Part shown: positions 1-7,445 of the stretch, piece after piece
Position numbering within the stretch: the stretch's first letter is position 1
Layout of the letters: each line of letters opens with the position of its first letter
Source of the DNA: Actinomycetota bacterium
GTDB lineage: Bacteria; Actinomycetota; Actinomycetes; S36-B12
NCBI GenBank assembly: GCA_947472655.1
Contig: CANJCG010000019.1
Location: forward strand, 1-17,741
DNA length: 17,741 bases
Reading direction: 5' to 3'
The notes under the pieces: model-generated
The model's input: only the letters and a program-made list of their open reading frames with translations
Database searches by the model: none
Told to the model about the DNA's origin: nothing
Translations under genes and position numbers: made by a program

Positions 1-298
1 AGGGCCTCTAGTCGAGAATTCACGTGGTAGACGTTACCAATGATTACCCATGAGCGAGCCGCCTTCACCAGACCGATCCTCACAATATGAACTTTGTGTG
101 TTAGTCGGAACTTGAGCAACGGTTCTGGGGGAGGAATTTAGAAGTGTCGACATGTCTTCACTGTGATCAGTGCACGCGTGGGATACCTTGCCTAAGAGAT
201 AAAGAAGCGAGATGTTTGAAGTGGCTTTAAGAGAATAAATAGTTGGTTGTTGACGGTCGGCTAAACCTGGCTGACTCACATATAAGGAGTGTCAGCGC
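1..298. other. Left-edge region without a supportable gene
   Basis: No reading frame here has a recognisable domain, a good ribosome binding site or a believable composition. An 81-codon frame on the minus strand (34-279) is open but looks random. The only functional element I can place is the ribosome binding site AAGGAG at 284-289 for the next gene. A TTGACG at 250-255 resembles a -35 box, but no -10 box sits at the right distance. A plus-strand frame open from base 2 to a TGA at 41-43 could be the tail of an upstream gene, but 13 codons are too few to claim. Confidence 0.5.
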
Positions 299-1162
299 AT
301 GAGTCTTACGCAAAAGCCAGGAACGTGGACTTCACGCATGTCGCGCTCGGACCGCGAAGCTGAGCCGATTCATGTGAGCCGCACATCACTTTTGCTGGCC
401 GCGATTGGCTTCCTAGCGCTTGGTGTTGGGGAGTCCTTGCTGTGCTGGGCTCCAACTGAAACCAGATTTGAATATGTCCTCTTGACGCTGGGCACGCTTA
501 ATCTCGCAGCAGCACTGCTCAATCATCTTGATCATCACAGACCGAGATTTGGAATCGCTGCCCTAGCTCTTTTCAATCTTGGAATTGTTGCGGCGGCTGC
601 CGTTTGGGTTCCCTATGCCGTAGATCCCAGTCTGCGTGGCACACAAACCTGGAGCCAATTCTCATACGTGGCATGGGGCGCAGCTTGGACTCTAGGGTCA
701 ATTGGCACATTTGTGGTCATGGCTCGAAAGGAAGCTCGGCTCGAACATGGAGATAAGTCTGCTGAGACTGAAATTCACGCGACCTTCTTCCAATTGACTG
801 CATTTGCAGTAGGCATGCTTATTTATGGAATCAGTTTCTTCCAGTTGGCAACCGACCGAACCAACCATTTTGATGCCGCTCTAGCTGTAGTCGGCCCAGC
901 CCTCATCGCCGTTGCAGTCATTGCACACGTTGAGCATCTCACCCTTCGTATTGGTCTACCTGCAGTCATTCTCACCGTGCTGAGCGCAGCACTTTGGGCC
1001 GTAAAGAATCTCAGCAGAGAAATTGATTCCTGGATGGCAAATCCCGATCTTGCAAAATTCTTTGTTTATGGTGTGCAAGGCGTGATCTTCTTGTTCGGTG
1101 TGATTGCGTGTCTTCTCGTGTTGTCACATAAGCGAACTCGGATAGCTGAGTTCCAGAATTAA
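299..1162 (+). CDS. Multi-pass membrane protein of unknown function
   Basis: This 287-residue protein is almost entirely hydrophobic helices, so it acts in the cytoplasmic membrane. I do not recognise the family. After a charged N-terminal stretch of about 30 residues I count eight likely membrane segments, near residues 31-50, 59-77, 84-106, 121-142, 163-184, 191-214, 217-237 and 253-276, ending in a short basic tail. His, Glu and Asp residues sit near the helix ends (LNHLDHH near 74-80, HVEHL near 210-214), but I see no known metal-binding or transport motif. The ATG at 299 is preceded by AAGGAG at 284-289, nine bases upstream, which fixes the start. The gene stands alone and converges on the dienelactone hydrolase gene. 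No substrate or partner can be inferred. Confidence 0.8.
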   Translation: MSLTQKPGTWTSRMSRSDREAEPIHVSRTSLLLAAIGFLALGVGESLLCWAPTETRFEYVLLTLGTLNLAAALLNHLDHHRPRFGIAALALFNLGIVAAAAVWVPYAVDPSLRGTQTWSQFSYVAWGAAWTLGSIGTFVVMARKEARLEHGDKSAETEIHATFFQLTAFAVGMLIYGISFFQLATDRTNHFDAALAVVGPALIAVAVIAHVEHLTLRIGLPAVILTVLSAALWAVKNLSREIDSWMANPDLAKFFVYGVQGVIFLFGVIACLLVLSHKRTRIAEFQN

Positions 1163-1178
1163 TTATGGGGATTCACTT

Positions 1179-1199
1179 ATGCCGCTCGTTTGAGCGCAT
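1179..1199 (+). terminator. Possible weak hairpin terminator after the membrane protein gene
   Basis: Seventeen bases past the stop codon, ATG-CGCTC at 1179-1187 (with C1182 bulged) can pair with GAGCG-CAT at 1192-1199 around a GTTT loop. The stem is short and only TTGTGG follows, not a run of T. It could serve as a terminator between the convergent genes, but this is tentative. Confidence 0.3.
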
Positions 1200-1291
1200 T
1201 GTGGAGACATGCGGATATCACATTTAGGATTTCTGAAATAATTTCTGTGTGTTACCTGTCAATCTCAATTACGAAAAAGTTTCACCGTAGT

Positions 1292-2053
1292 TCAACGAGT
1301 CGTTGCACTCGCATCAGACAAGCGATCAGTCAACGTGAGAATGCGAGACCACACGTCAGCACACACATCACCCCAATCATCGAATGCACGATCAAAGAAA
1401 GAATGAGGTGCGCCTTCGTAGACCACAGCGTCAACCTCAGCGCCACCTAATCGCATTTCCTCAGCGAGAGCGAGTTGATCGGCAACCGGGGTGGAGTCTG
1501 CTCCAGCGATGAACATGATGGTTGGTTTCTTCGAGTGCTTTGCTGCACGACCCACCGTGTCAGGTCTACCGTAGAAACCGATAACTGCTGCAAGATCAAG
1601 ATCACTTGAAGATTGACGCCAGGCTTGGCCTCCGCCGAAGCAGAATCCAACAGTGATAATTGGAAGTTGATTCCCATGTTGGGTACGCAAGAAGTCCATA
1701 GCGGCCCGAGTCTCATCATTGACTTGTACGGACGATGCGTCCTTAATATGCGTTTGCCAATCGAAATCTCCAGGTCGCCAACCAGTTTCAGAAATTCCTG
1801 CAGTGCGCGCAAAGTAGTCGATCGCTACTGCGGATAAGCCAGCCTCAGCAAACCGTTCTGCGAGTGCTCCGTAGAAGGGATGGAGACCACGCACATCAGG
1901 CAGGATCACGACCCCAACCTGTGGGTTTGCCGAAGTGGCGTAAAAAGCGGAAAACGAAGTTCCGTCGGCGCTGGTCAGGGTGAGGCCATGATGGTCTGTG
2001 ATCGGTACAGATCGTGGGGAAGCGGGTGGGCGGCTGATGTCGTTGTGGCACAT
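1292..2053 (-). CDS. Dienelactone hydrolase family protein (carboxymethylenebutenolidase-like)
   Basis: This 253-residue cytoplasmic alpha/beta hydrolase belongs to the dienelactone hydrolase family, whose founding member opens the lactone ring of dienelactone in chlorocatechol breakdown. The catalytic triad is visible: nucleophile Cys138 in GFCFGGG (136-142), Asp186 in AGADSTPV, and His217 in APHSFFDR. PDVRG at 52-56 sits where the family has its substrate-binding acidic residue. Length matches the family (about 230-260). A Cys nucleophile points to a true dienelactone-hydrolase-type enzyme rather than a Ser esterase, but no other chlorocatechol gene is nearby, so the substrate is unknown. 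The ATG at 2053 has no ribosome binding site; a TAACAT box lies seven bases upstream, so the message is probably leaderless. The gene is divergent from the DUF1775 gene. Confidence 0.9.
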   Translation of the reverse strand: MCHNDISRPPASPRSVPITDHHGLTLTSADGTSFSAFYATSANPQVGVVILPDVRGLHPFYGALAERFAEAGLSAVAIDYFARTAGISETGWRPGDFDWQTHIKDASSVQVNDETRAAMDFLRTQHGNQLPIITVGFCFGGGQAWRQSSSDLDLAAVIGFYGRPDTVGRAAKHSKKPTIMFIAGADSTPVADQLALAEEMRLGGAEVDAVVYEGAPHSFFDRAFDDWGDVCADVWSRILTLTDRLSDASATTR

Positions 2054-2060
2054 ATTGCCG

Positions 2061-2066
2061 ATGTTA
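2061..2066 (-). promoter_or_regulatory. -10 box of a probable leaderless promoter (dienelactone hydrolase)
   Basis: On the minus strand the hexamer TAACAT fits the actinobacterial TANNNT -10 pattern and ends exactly seven bases before the ATG at 2053. Transcription from it would begin at or next to the A of the start codon, which agrees with the lack of any Shine-Dalgarno sequence. I see no good -35 box. Confidence 0.5.
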
Positions 2067-2119
2067 CTTGCTGGATTGCCACTTCACGGGTCGTTTTCAA
2101 TTACCGCTTGGCAGTCGGC

Positions 2120-2125
2120 TAGGAT
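2120..2125 (+). promoter_or_regulatory. -10 box of a probable leaderless promoter (DUF1775 protein)
   Basis: TAGGAT fits TANNNT and is followed by six bases and then the ATG at 2132, the usual spacing for a leaderless transcript. No Shine-Dalgarno sequence is present. Together with the minus-strand box at 2061-2066, it makes a compact divergent promoter region of 78 bases. Confidence 0.5.
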
Positions 2126-2131
2126 TTTTGT

Positions 2132-2650
2132 ATGAACTTTGGCTTCGGCACTCGCTCTGCAACTATTCTCGTCGCGCTGGTTGCGGGGTCGCTGTTGGCC
2201 GTTGGTACGCCAGCCCAAGGACATGCAATCATCGAGCTGAACGGCAAGGACGCAGTCGCCGGAGCGACGAGTCCGATGACTCTTGAAATTCAACACGGCT
2301 GCATTGATGGAGCTCAAGAAACCCTGCAAGTACAGGCGTTTATAGGCAAGTCATGGGGCAGCGTCATTCCTAAGCCTGTTACTGGATGGAATGCAGCCAT
2401 TACCAAGCAACGCAATGGTGGGTCCTTGATTACCTGGAGCAAGCAAGGTGCACCCGCTCCCTTTGGCACGCCGCTGTATTTCCCATTGGAAGTCAGTTGG
2501 CCAAAGAAGTCAGGGACATATGGCATGAGCGTGCTCCAGATTTGTCCGTCGTCATCAACGTTTTGGAATGAACCGTTTACGCCGGCTACTGCCAATAAGC
2601 CTTCCCCGCCACTAACACCGCTACCTCAGGTGCAAGTAAAAGTCTCTTAG
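2132..2650 (+). CDS. Secreted DUF1775 / YcnI-like protein
   Basis: This 172-residue protein has a signal peptide (hydrophobic core about residues 11-25) with a likely cut after Ala28-Gln-Gly30, leaving His31 as the first mature residue. An N-terminal His is the hallmark of the DUF1775/YcnI family, in which it takes part in copper binding. Further family-like features are a Gly-Trp pair at 85-86, an ITW at 100-102 in the middle of a beta-rich domain, and SWP near 122-124. Cys57 and Cys138 could form a disulfide outside the cell. After about residue 150 comes a Pro/Thr-rich tail. I see no C-terminal membrane helix, unlike several YcnI proteins, so it may be released or held by partners. The family is often next to CopC/CopD-type copper genes; none is present here, so a copper role is inferred from the family alone. 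The start has no ribosome binding site and looks leaderless. Confidence 0.72.
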   Translation: MNFGFGTRSATILVALVAGSLLAVGTPAQGHAIIELNGKDAVAGATSPMTLEIQHGCIDGAQETLQVQAFIGKSWGSVIPKPVTGWNAAITKQRNGGSLITWSKQGAPAPFGTPLYFPLEVSWPKKSGTYGMSVLQICPSSSTFWNEPFTPATANKPSPPLTPLPQVQVKVS

Positions 2651-2671
2651 CTCGGTACGCAGTCTGAGGAC

Positions 2672-2693
2672 ACGTTGTTGCTGTTAATAACGT
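2672..2693 (+). terminator. Possible hairpin after the DUF1775 gene
   Basis: ACGTTGTT at 2672-2679 can pair with AATAACGT at 2686-2693 (one G-T pair) around a six-base loop, 21 bases past the stop codon. No T run follows. It may end transcription before pntA, but the support is weak. Confidence 0.25.
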
Positions 2694-2880
2694 TCACCTG
2701 GATTGTTTGCGAGCGTGGATCTATCGCACACTCAGCCCAGAAATTTCACGCGTTGAATCCTGAGCGCCGCAGCGGAATTGGTTCCTATCGACACAGGATC
2801 CAGATGCCGTCTCGTGATGGCAGGGAATATATGCTTTTGCGGTTGGCTGCTTGGGGCTGACTGACTGTCCGTCATTCTCG

Positions 2881-2886
2881 AGGAGG
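2881..2886 (+). promoter_or_regulatory. Ribosome binding site that sets the GTG start of pntA
   Basis: A perfect AGGAGG lies five bases before the GTG at 2892. It decides the start, which otherwise could be questioned because GTG is not the commonest start codon. The 240 bases between 2651 and 2891 contain no other gene I can support; TATGCT at 2830-2835 is a possible -10 box without a matching -35. Confidence 0.75.
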
Positions 2887-2891
2887 TTGCA

Positions 2892-4415
2892 GTGATCGTC
2901 GGCGTTCTCAAGGAAGCGGCGGATGGGGAGAGCCGAGTCGCCGCTACCCCGGTAACCGTGGCTCAGTTAATCTCACTCGGATACAGCGTGGTGATCGAGT
3001 CGAATGCAGGCGTCACCGCCGATTTCTCAGATGATGCCTATATATCCGCTGGTGCACAGATTGGTCCTGCGGCTGGTGCCGACATTGTTTTTGGTGTGAA
3101 CGCGCCTTCGGTTGAGCAGCTTGATCAGATGCGCGATGGCTCCACGCTTGTGTCCTTGCTTAGCCCGAGTCTCAATTCTGATCTATTAGTAGATCTCGCT
3201 CGCCGAAATATCACCGCTCTAGCCATGGATGCAGTGCCTCGCATTTCACGCGCTCAGTCGCTCGATGTGCTCAGTTCAATGGCTAATATCGCTGGTTACC
3301 GGGCAGTTATTGAATCTGCGAATGTTTTCGGCCGTTTCTTCACTGGCCAAATTACAGCAGCCGGCAAGGTACCACCAGCGAAGGTACTTGTCGCCGGTGT
3401 GGGAGTTGCTGGTCTTGCTGCAATCGGAACGGCTGGTGGCATGGGTGCAGTTGTCTATGCAACTGATCCACGCCCTGAAGTTGCGGATCAAGTGGCCTCC
3501 CTTGGCGGCCAGTATTTAGAGGTTGCTTCGGCTGAGGTCGAAGTCTCGACTACTGGCTATGCAAAAGAGATGTCAGACGATTACAACGAACGTGCAGCAG
3601 CGCTTTACTCCCAGTGGGTGCCAGACATCGATATCTTGATCACGACTGCACTCATACCAGGACGTCAAGCACCAGTCCTTATCACTTCAGCGATGGTCTC
3701 AACGATGAAGCGCGGCAGTGTCATCGTAGACATGGCTGCATCTAATGGTGGCAACGTCGAAGGCACCGTCAAAGATGAAATAGTGGTCACCTCTAATGGG
3801 GTCACTATCATTGGCTATACGGACCTTGCTGGTCGTCTTGCATCTCAGGCTTCTCAACTCTTTGGAACGAATCTTGTCAACCTGATGAAGTTGATGACAC
3901 CCGCAAAAGACGGCGTCGCAAGTCTGGATTGGGATGACGTTGTGCAACGGGGAATCACTGTTACCCGTGATGGTGCAGTGACTTGGCCGCCACCTGCAGT
4001 GCAGGTTTCTGCGGCGCCGACTCAAGCTCCGGTCGCTCCTGTGATGCAAACTCCAGTAAAATTACCTATGTCAGCACAACGTCGATACGCAATTATCGGA
4101 GTGGGTGCTGCACTACTCCTCGCCTTAGTGGCAGCGGCGCCCGTCTCATTGCGCGTTCATTTGACAGTGTTCGCGCTGGCAATCGTGATTGGTTACTACG
4201 TGATCGGTAGCGTGCATCATGCACTCCACACACCACTGATGTCGGTGACGAATGCGATATCAGGAATCATCGTCGTTGGAGCACTGTTGCAAATCGGGCA
4301 CGGCGACGCAGTCATCTCTACCCTTGCCTTTATCGCCATCCTGCTGGCCAGCATCAACGTCTTCGGAGGATTCGCTGTAACTCGCCGAATGCTTTCGATG
4401 TTCTCGAGGAGTTAA
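2892..4415 (+). CDS. pntA: NAD(P) transhydrogenase subunit alpha (PntA, fused form)
   Basis: This is the alpha subunit of the proton-translocating transhydrogenase, which moves hydride from NADH to NADP+ using the proton gradient. At 507 residues it matches the one-piece E. coli PntA (about 510). Residues 1-375 form the cytosolic NAD(H)-binding domain I, with the RQD-loop residues Arg120, Gln122 and Asp125, the Rossmann motif GVGVAG at 169-174, DPRPEV at 192-197, and TTALIPG at 251-257. A Pro/Ala-rich linker (about 372-395) leads to about four membrane helices from 398 on, with the conserved HALHTPLMSVTNAISG stretch at 443-458. The GTG start has AGGAGG five bases upstream. pntB starts six bases past the stop, so the two form an operon. 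The fused architecture is notable because many bacteria, including mycobacteria, split domain I and the membrane part into two genes. Confidence 0.97.
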   Translation: MIVGVLKEAADGESRVAATPVTVAQLISLGYSVVIESNAGVTADFSDDAYISAGAQIGPAAGADIVFGVNAPSVEQLDQMRDGSTLVSLLSPSLNSDLLVDLARRNITALAMDAVPRISRAQSLDVLSSMANIAGYRAVIESANVFGRFFTGQITAAGKVPPAKVLVAGVGVAGLAAIGTAGGMGAVVYATDPRPEVADQVASLGGQYLEVASAEVEVSTTGYAKEMSDDYNERAAALYSQWVPDIDILITTALIPGRQAPVLITSAMVSTMKRGSVIVDMAASNGGNVEGTVKDEIVVTSNGVTIIGYTDLAGRLASQASQLFGTNLVNLMKLMTPAKDGVASLDWDDVVQRGITVTRDGAVTWPPPAVQVSAAPTQAPVAPVMQTPVKLPMSAQRRYAIIGVGAALLLALVAAAPVSLRVHLTVFALAIVIGYYVIGSVHHALHTPLMSVTNAISGIIVVGALLQIGHGDAVISTLAFIAILLASINVFGGFAVTRRMLSMFSRS

Positions 4416-4421
4416 TTCGTC

Positions 4422-5840
4422 ATGACAATTGAATCCTCGACACAAGCAGCGTATCTTGTCGCAGCTCTTCTGTTTATCTTGGCACTTGCTGCCTTGTCCA
4501 AGCACGAGACGGCCAAAGCCGGAAATAACTACGGCATTGCAGGCATGGCAATCGCACTTCTTGCCACTATTGCACTGGCCATTGACCGCGGGATCGACGC
4601 CATCGGTTTGATTCTTCTTGGTATCGCAATGGTCGTGGGCGGGGCGATAGGGCTGTGGCGTGCCCGAGTGGTCGAGATGACCGGCATGCCCGAGCTCATC
4701 GCGATTCTGCACTCATTCGTAGGTCTTGCCGCAGTACTTGTTGGTTGGAGCGGTTACCTCCAAGTCGAAGGTGGCAGCGATCCCATTGAGGTTGCGCATC
4801 TTATTTCACAGGGCACTTTGGGCATCCATCACGCTGAAGTATTTATTGGTGTGTTCATCGGCGCAGTGACGTTCACTGGTTCGATTGTGGCTTTCGGAAA
4901 ACTTTCGGGACGAATGAATACCAATCCGATGGTGTTACCCGGTAAGAACTTGCTCAATATTGGAGCACTTGTTGCATTCGTTGCTCTCACTGTGTGGTTC
5001 TGTATTTCTCCAACTATCTGGCTCCTCATCGCAGTAACAATCGTTGCGCTCGCACTTGGTTGGCACCTTGTTGCTTCCATCGGTGGTGGCGATATGCCAG
5101 TTGTCGTGTCGATGCTCAATAGCTACTCCGGCTGGGCTGCAGCTGCTTCTGGTTTCCTGCTCGAGAACGATCTACTCATCATTACTGGTGCGCTGGTGGG
5201 CTCTTCGGGTGCTTATCTTTCGTACATCATGTGTCGGGCCATGAACCGCTCATTTATTTCGGTGATTGCTGGAGGCTTTGGAATTGAAGCTGGACCAAGC
5301 CAAGACACTGACTATGGCGACCACCGTGAAGTAAGCGCCGAGCAGGTTGCCGAACTTCTTCGAAGCGCTAAATCAGTAATCATCACACCGGGCTATGGAA
5401 TGGCCGTTGCGCAGGCTCAATACGGAGTCGCCGAATTGACGCGTAAATTGCGCGACAATGGCACCACCGTGCGATTTGGTATTCACCCTGTTGCGGGGCG
5501 CCTACCCGGCCATATGAATGTGCTGCTTGCAGAGGCCAAGGTTCCTTATGACGTCGTCTTGGAAATGGACGAGATCAATAACGACTTCACGGACATCGAC
5601 GTAGTACTCGTGATAGGTGCCAATGACACCGTCAATCCAGCTGCTGAAACTGATCCGAGTAGCCCTATCGCGGGGATGCCGGTACTTCGAGTTTGGAATG
5701 CCAACGACGTCATCATCTTTAAACGCTCGATGGCATCGGGCTACGCGGGAGTGCAGAACCCATTGTTCTTCCGGGAAAACTCAGCCATGTTGTTCGGCGA
5801 TGCGAAGGATCGTGTCGAAGACATTTTGAAGGCACTTTAG
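4422..5840 (+). CDS. pntB: NAD(P) transhydrogenase subunit beta (PntB)
   Basis: This is the beta subunit of the proton-translocating transhydrogenase, at 472 residues (E. coli PntB has 462). About nine membrane helices fill residues 8-285, including ILHSFVGLAAVLVGW at 95-109, whose His97 corresponds to the proton-pathway histidine of E. coli (His91), and GIHHAEVFIG at 134-143. Residues about 290-472 are the cytosolic NADP(H)-binding domain III, with the dinucleotide motif PGYGMAVAQAQ at 323-333, GIHPVAGRLPGHMN at 353-366, and GANDTVNPAA at 399-408. No key residue appears missing. GAGGAG at 4406-4411 overlaps the end of pntA and lies ten bases before the ATG. The enzyme is probably a major NADPH source for the cell. 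Confidence 0.97.
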   Translation: MTIESSTQAAYLVAALLFILALAALSKHETAKAGNNYGIAGMAIALLATIALAIDRGIDAIGLILLGIAMVVGGAIGLWRARVVEMTGMPELIAILHSFVGLAAVLVGWSGYLQVEGGSDPIEVAHLISQGTLGIHHAEVFIGVFIGAVTFTGSIVAFGKLSGRMNTNPMVLPGKNLLNIGALVAFVALTVWFCISPTIWLLIAVTIVALALGWHLVASIGGGDMPVVVSMLNSYSGWAAAASGFLLENDLLIITGALVGSSGAYLSYIMCRAMNRSFISVIAGGFGIEAGPSQDTDYGDHREVSAEQVAELLRSAKSVIITPGYGMAVAQAQYGVAELTRKLRDNGTTVRFGIHPVAGRLPGHMNVLLAEAKVPYDVVLEMDEINNDFTDIDVVLVIGANDTVNPAAETDPSSPIAGMPVLRVWNANDVIIFKRSMASGYAGVQNPLFFRENSAMLFGDAKDRVEDILKAL

Positions 5841-5854
5841 GTCTGACTTCCCCT

Positions 5855-5860
5855 TATCCT
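5855..5860 (+). promoter_or_regulatory. -10 box of a probable leaderless promoter (DUF309 gene)
   Basis: TATCCT fits TANNNT and is followed by six bases and the GTG at 5867. It sits in the 26-base gap after pntB, so the DUF309 gene could have its own leaderless transcript as well as read-through from pntAB. There is no Shine-Dalgarno sequence and no convincing -35 box. Confidence 0.5.
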
Positions 5861-5866
5861 CGATGT

Positions 5867-6250
5867 GTGAGCGAACAGGCGCGTGATCGATATGGAAAGC
5901 CCCTTCGAGGGTCTCTAGATAACGCGTTTCCTGGAATACCTCAACGGGATCAAATCAGCAACGCTGAAGCATGGTGCATTGGGAATGGTTATCTGGCTCA
6001 GGATTTACCGTTTCATGCACATGAAGTTTTCGAGCAGCGTTGGCGGTGCTGCCCAGAACATGAACGGCCGGCATGGCAGGCGGTAGCACAATGGGCTGCG
6101 GCTTTGACTCATCAGGCACGGGGAAATAAGCAGGGGATCCTAGCGTTAGCGAAGAGAGCTCAGGCGAATCTTGAAGCATGCAGTGGTGCGCCAACCGAGA
6201 TTGATTCAGCCCTAGTACTGGAGTCGTTGGCAGGGTTGATCAAGACATGA
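5867..6250 (+). CDS. DUF309 family protein
   Basis: This 127-residue, probably all-helical cytoplasmic protein belongs to the DUF309 family. The family signature is clear: FHAHEVFEQRW at 49-59, with His50, His52, Glu53 and Glu56, followed by a helix of small residues (AVAQWAAALTHQARGN, 72-87) ending in the conserved HxxxGN. The clustered His and Glu residues suggest a metal site, but the biochemical function is not established. Residues 1-30 have no visible domain. The only in-frame start near the domain is the GTG at 5867, without a ribosome binding site but six bases from TATCCT. The gene begins 26 bases after pntB on the same strand, yet I see no functional reason to link it to transhydrogenase. 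Confidence 0.85.
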   Translation: MSEQARDRYGKPLRGSLDNAFPGIPQRDQISNAEAWCIGNGYLAQDLPFHAHEVFEQRWRCCPEHERPAWQAVAQWAAALTHQARGNKQGILALAKRAQANLEACSGAPTEIDSALVLESLAGLIKT

Positions 6251-6261
6251 ACAATCCTGCC
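6229..6261 (+). terminator. Hairpin spanning the end of the DUF309 gene
   Basis: GGCAGGGTTG at 6229-6238 pairs with CAATCCTGCC at 6252-6261 (one G-T pair) around a 13-base loop that contains the stop codon. The ten-pair stem could stop transcription, although the nearest T run (about 6281-6287) is 20 bases away. It may instead be a processing or stability structure. Confidence 0.35.
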
Positions 6262-6416
6262 AATGGGTCTAGTCGGTGAAGTTTTTTCATAGCACCCGAT
6301 TTTTTAGTGCCGGTTTCGTGGGTGATCGTGTATCCGCAATACTGAGATCTGCAGATTTGCATTAGCCCAAGTTTCCCGGTGAAAAGCTGGGACTGACCTC
6401 GAGGGGGGAGGTGTGT

Positions 6417-7445
6417 ATGAAAGCCGCCGACTTGCGTGTTGGTCTGCTTGCTTACGGTCAAATTGGCCATGAACACAACCTCGCCGTTCAAGCTACAGAC
6501 GGGCTAGCGCTTGTCGCCGTCTGCGATCAAAATCCGGAAAGACTGATCGCAGCGCGTGAGCTCGCACCAGATATTGACACCTTTATCGATGCAGATTCCA
6601 TGCTTGACTCTGGACTCATTGATTTAGTCATCATCTCCACTCCGCCGAATAGTCACTATGCCTGGGCGGCTGCCGCCCTGAATCGCGGAATTCACGTGGT
6701 TGTTGAAAAACCGATGGCACTTTCTGCGAGTGAGTGCGATCAATTGATGGCACAGGCCGAAAAAGCGAATTTGCTGTTAGTCGTGTACCAAAATCGTAGG
6801 TTTGATGCAGATTACGTAACGATGGCGGCACTCATCAAGTCGGGTGTGATTGGTGAAGTCTTTCATTATGAGTCGTTTGTCGGTGGCTACACCGAACCTT
6901 GTCGTCACTGGCACACCGATGTGGAAATTTCCGGTGGTGCAATATTCGACTGGGGTAGTCATTTCTTGGATCAGGTGCTCACGATTTTGCCGTCACAGGT
7001 TGCTCACGTATCGGGTGTCAATCACAAGCGACATTGGAATCTTGTGACGAATGCTGACCATGCCCATGTGACCATCACGTTTGTGGATGGCACTCAGGCA
7101 ACGTTTATTCACTCAGACCTGGCGGCAGCAAGAAAACCAAAGTTTTATGTTTTGGGAACCAAAGGTGCGATCGTCGCCGAATGGGACTCAGCGGCTGAAC
7201 CAAAAGTGGCCGATCTTCCCGCCATTCTCTCGCTGCGGTATCCCGATGGCAGACAGGAGCCAATCGAATTACTACCTGTGCCACCGTATGCATTCCATGC
7301 CTCCATTGTTGAATACATCAATAACACTGAAGTCATGTCGGTGACTTCGCAGCAATCGCGAGACGTTGTTGCAGTGATGGAAGCAGCGGAAGAGTCCGCC
7401 AAACTCAACGGTTTCCCTGTAGTTCCGAAACTCCTTCGTTCATGA
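6417..7445 (+). CDS. Gfo/Idh/MocA family oxidoreductase
   Basis: This 342-residue NAD(P)-dependent dehydrogenase belongs to the family that oxidises or reduces sugars, inositols and related polyols. Residues 1-120 form the Rossmann domain. The nucleotide motif reads AYGQIG at 12-17, with Ala replacing the usual first Gly, and the conserved lysine motif EKP is at 97-99. The C-terminal domain carries GGAIFDWGSHFLDQV at 173-187, with the family's catalytic-type Asp178 and His182. The ATG at 6417 is preferred over the in-frame GTG at 6411 because GGAGG at 6407-6411 lies five bases before the ATG and overlaps the GTG. The last four bases overlap the start of a second family member (ATGA), so the two are translationally coupled. 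The substrate cannot be named from sequence. Confidence 0.92.
   Translation: MKAADLRVGLLAYGQIGHEHNLAVQATDGLALVAVCDQNPERLIAARELAPDIDTFIDADSMLDSGLIDLVIISTPPNSHYAWAAAALNRGIHVVVEKPMALSASECDQLMAQAEKANLLLVVYQNRRFDADYVTMAALIKSGVIGEVFHYESFVGGYTEPCRHWHTDVEISGGAIFDWGSHFLDQVLTILPSQVAHVSGVNHKRHWNLVTNADHAHVTITFVDGTQATFIHSDLAAARKPKFYVLGTKGAIVAEWDSAAEPKVADLPAILSLRYPDGRQEPIELLPVPPYAFHASIVEYINNTEVMSVTSQQSRDVVAVMEAAEESAKLNGFPVVPKLLRS

Noticed and set aside
2..43. Possible C-terminal tail of a gene entering from the left edge (+)
   Set aside because: Only 13 codons are visible before a TGA, with no overlap or context to support it.
34..279. 81-codon open frame on the minus strand in the left-edge region
   Set aside because: No domain, no ribosome binding site or promoter spacing, and a random-looking composition.
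1190..1450. Open plus-strand frame overlapping the end of the dienelactone hydrolase gene
   Set aside because: About 160 of its bases are antisense to a gene with a clear catalytic triad, and its translation is low-complexity and Ser/Arg/Cys-rich in an unprotein-like way.
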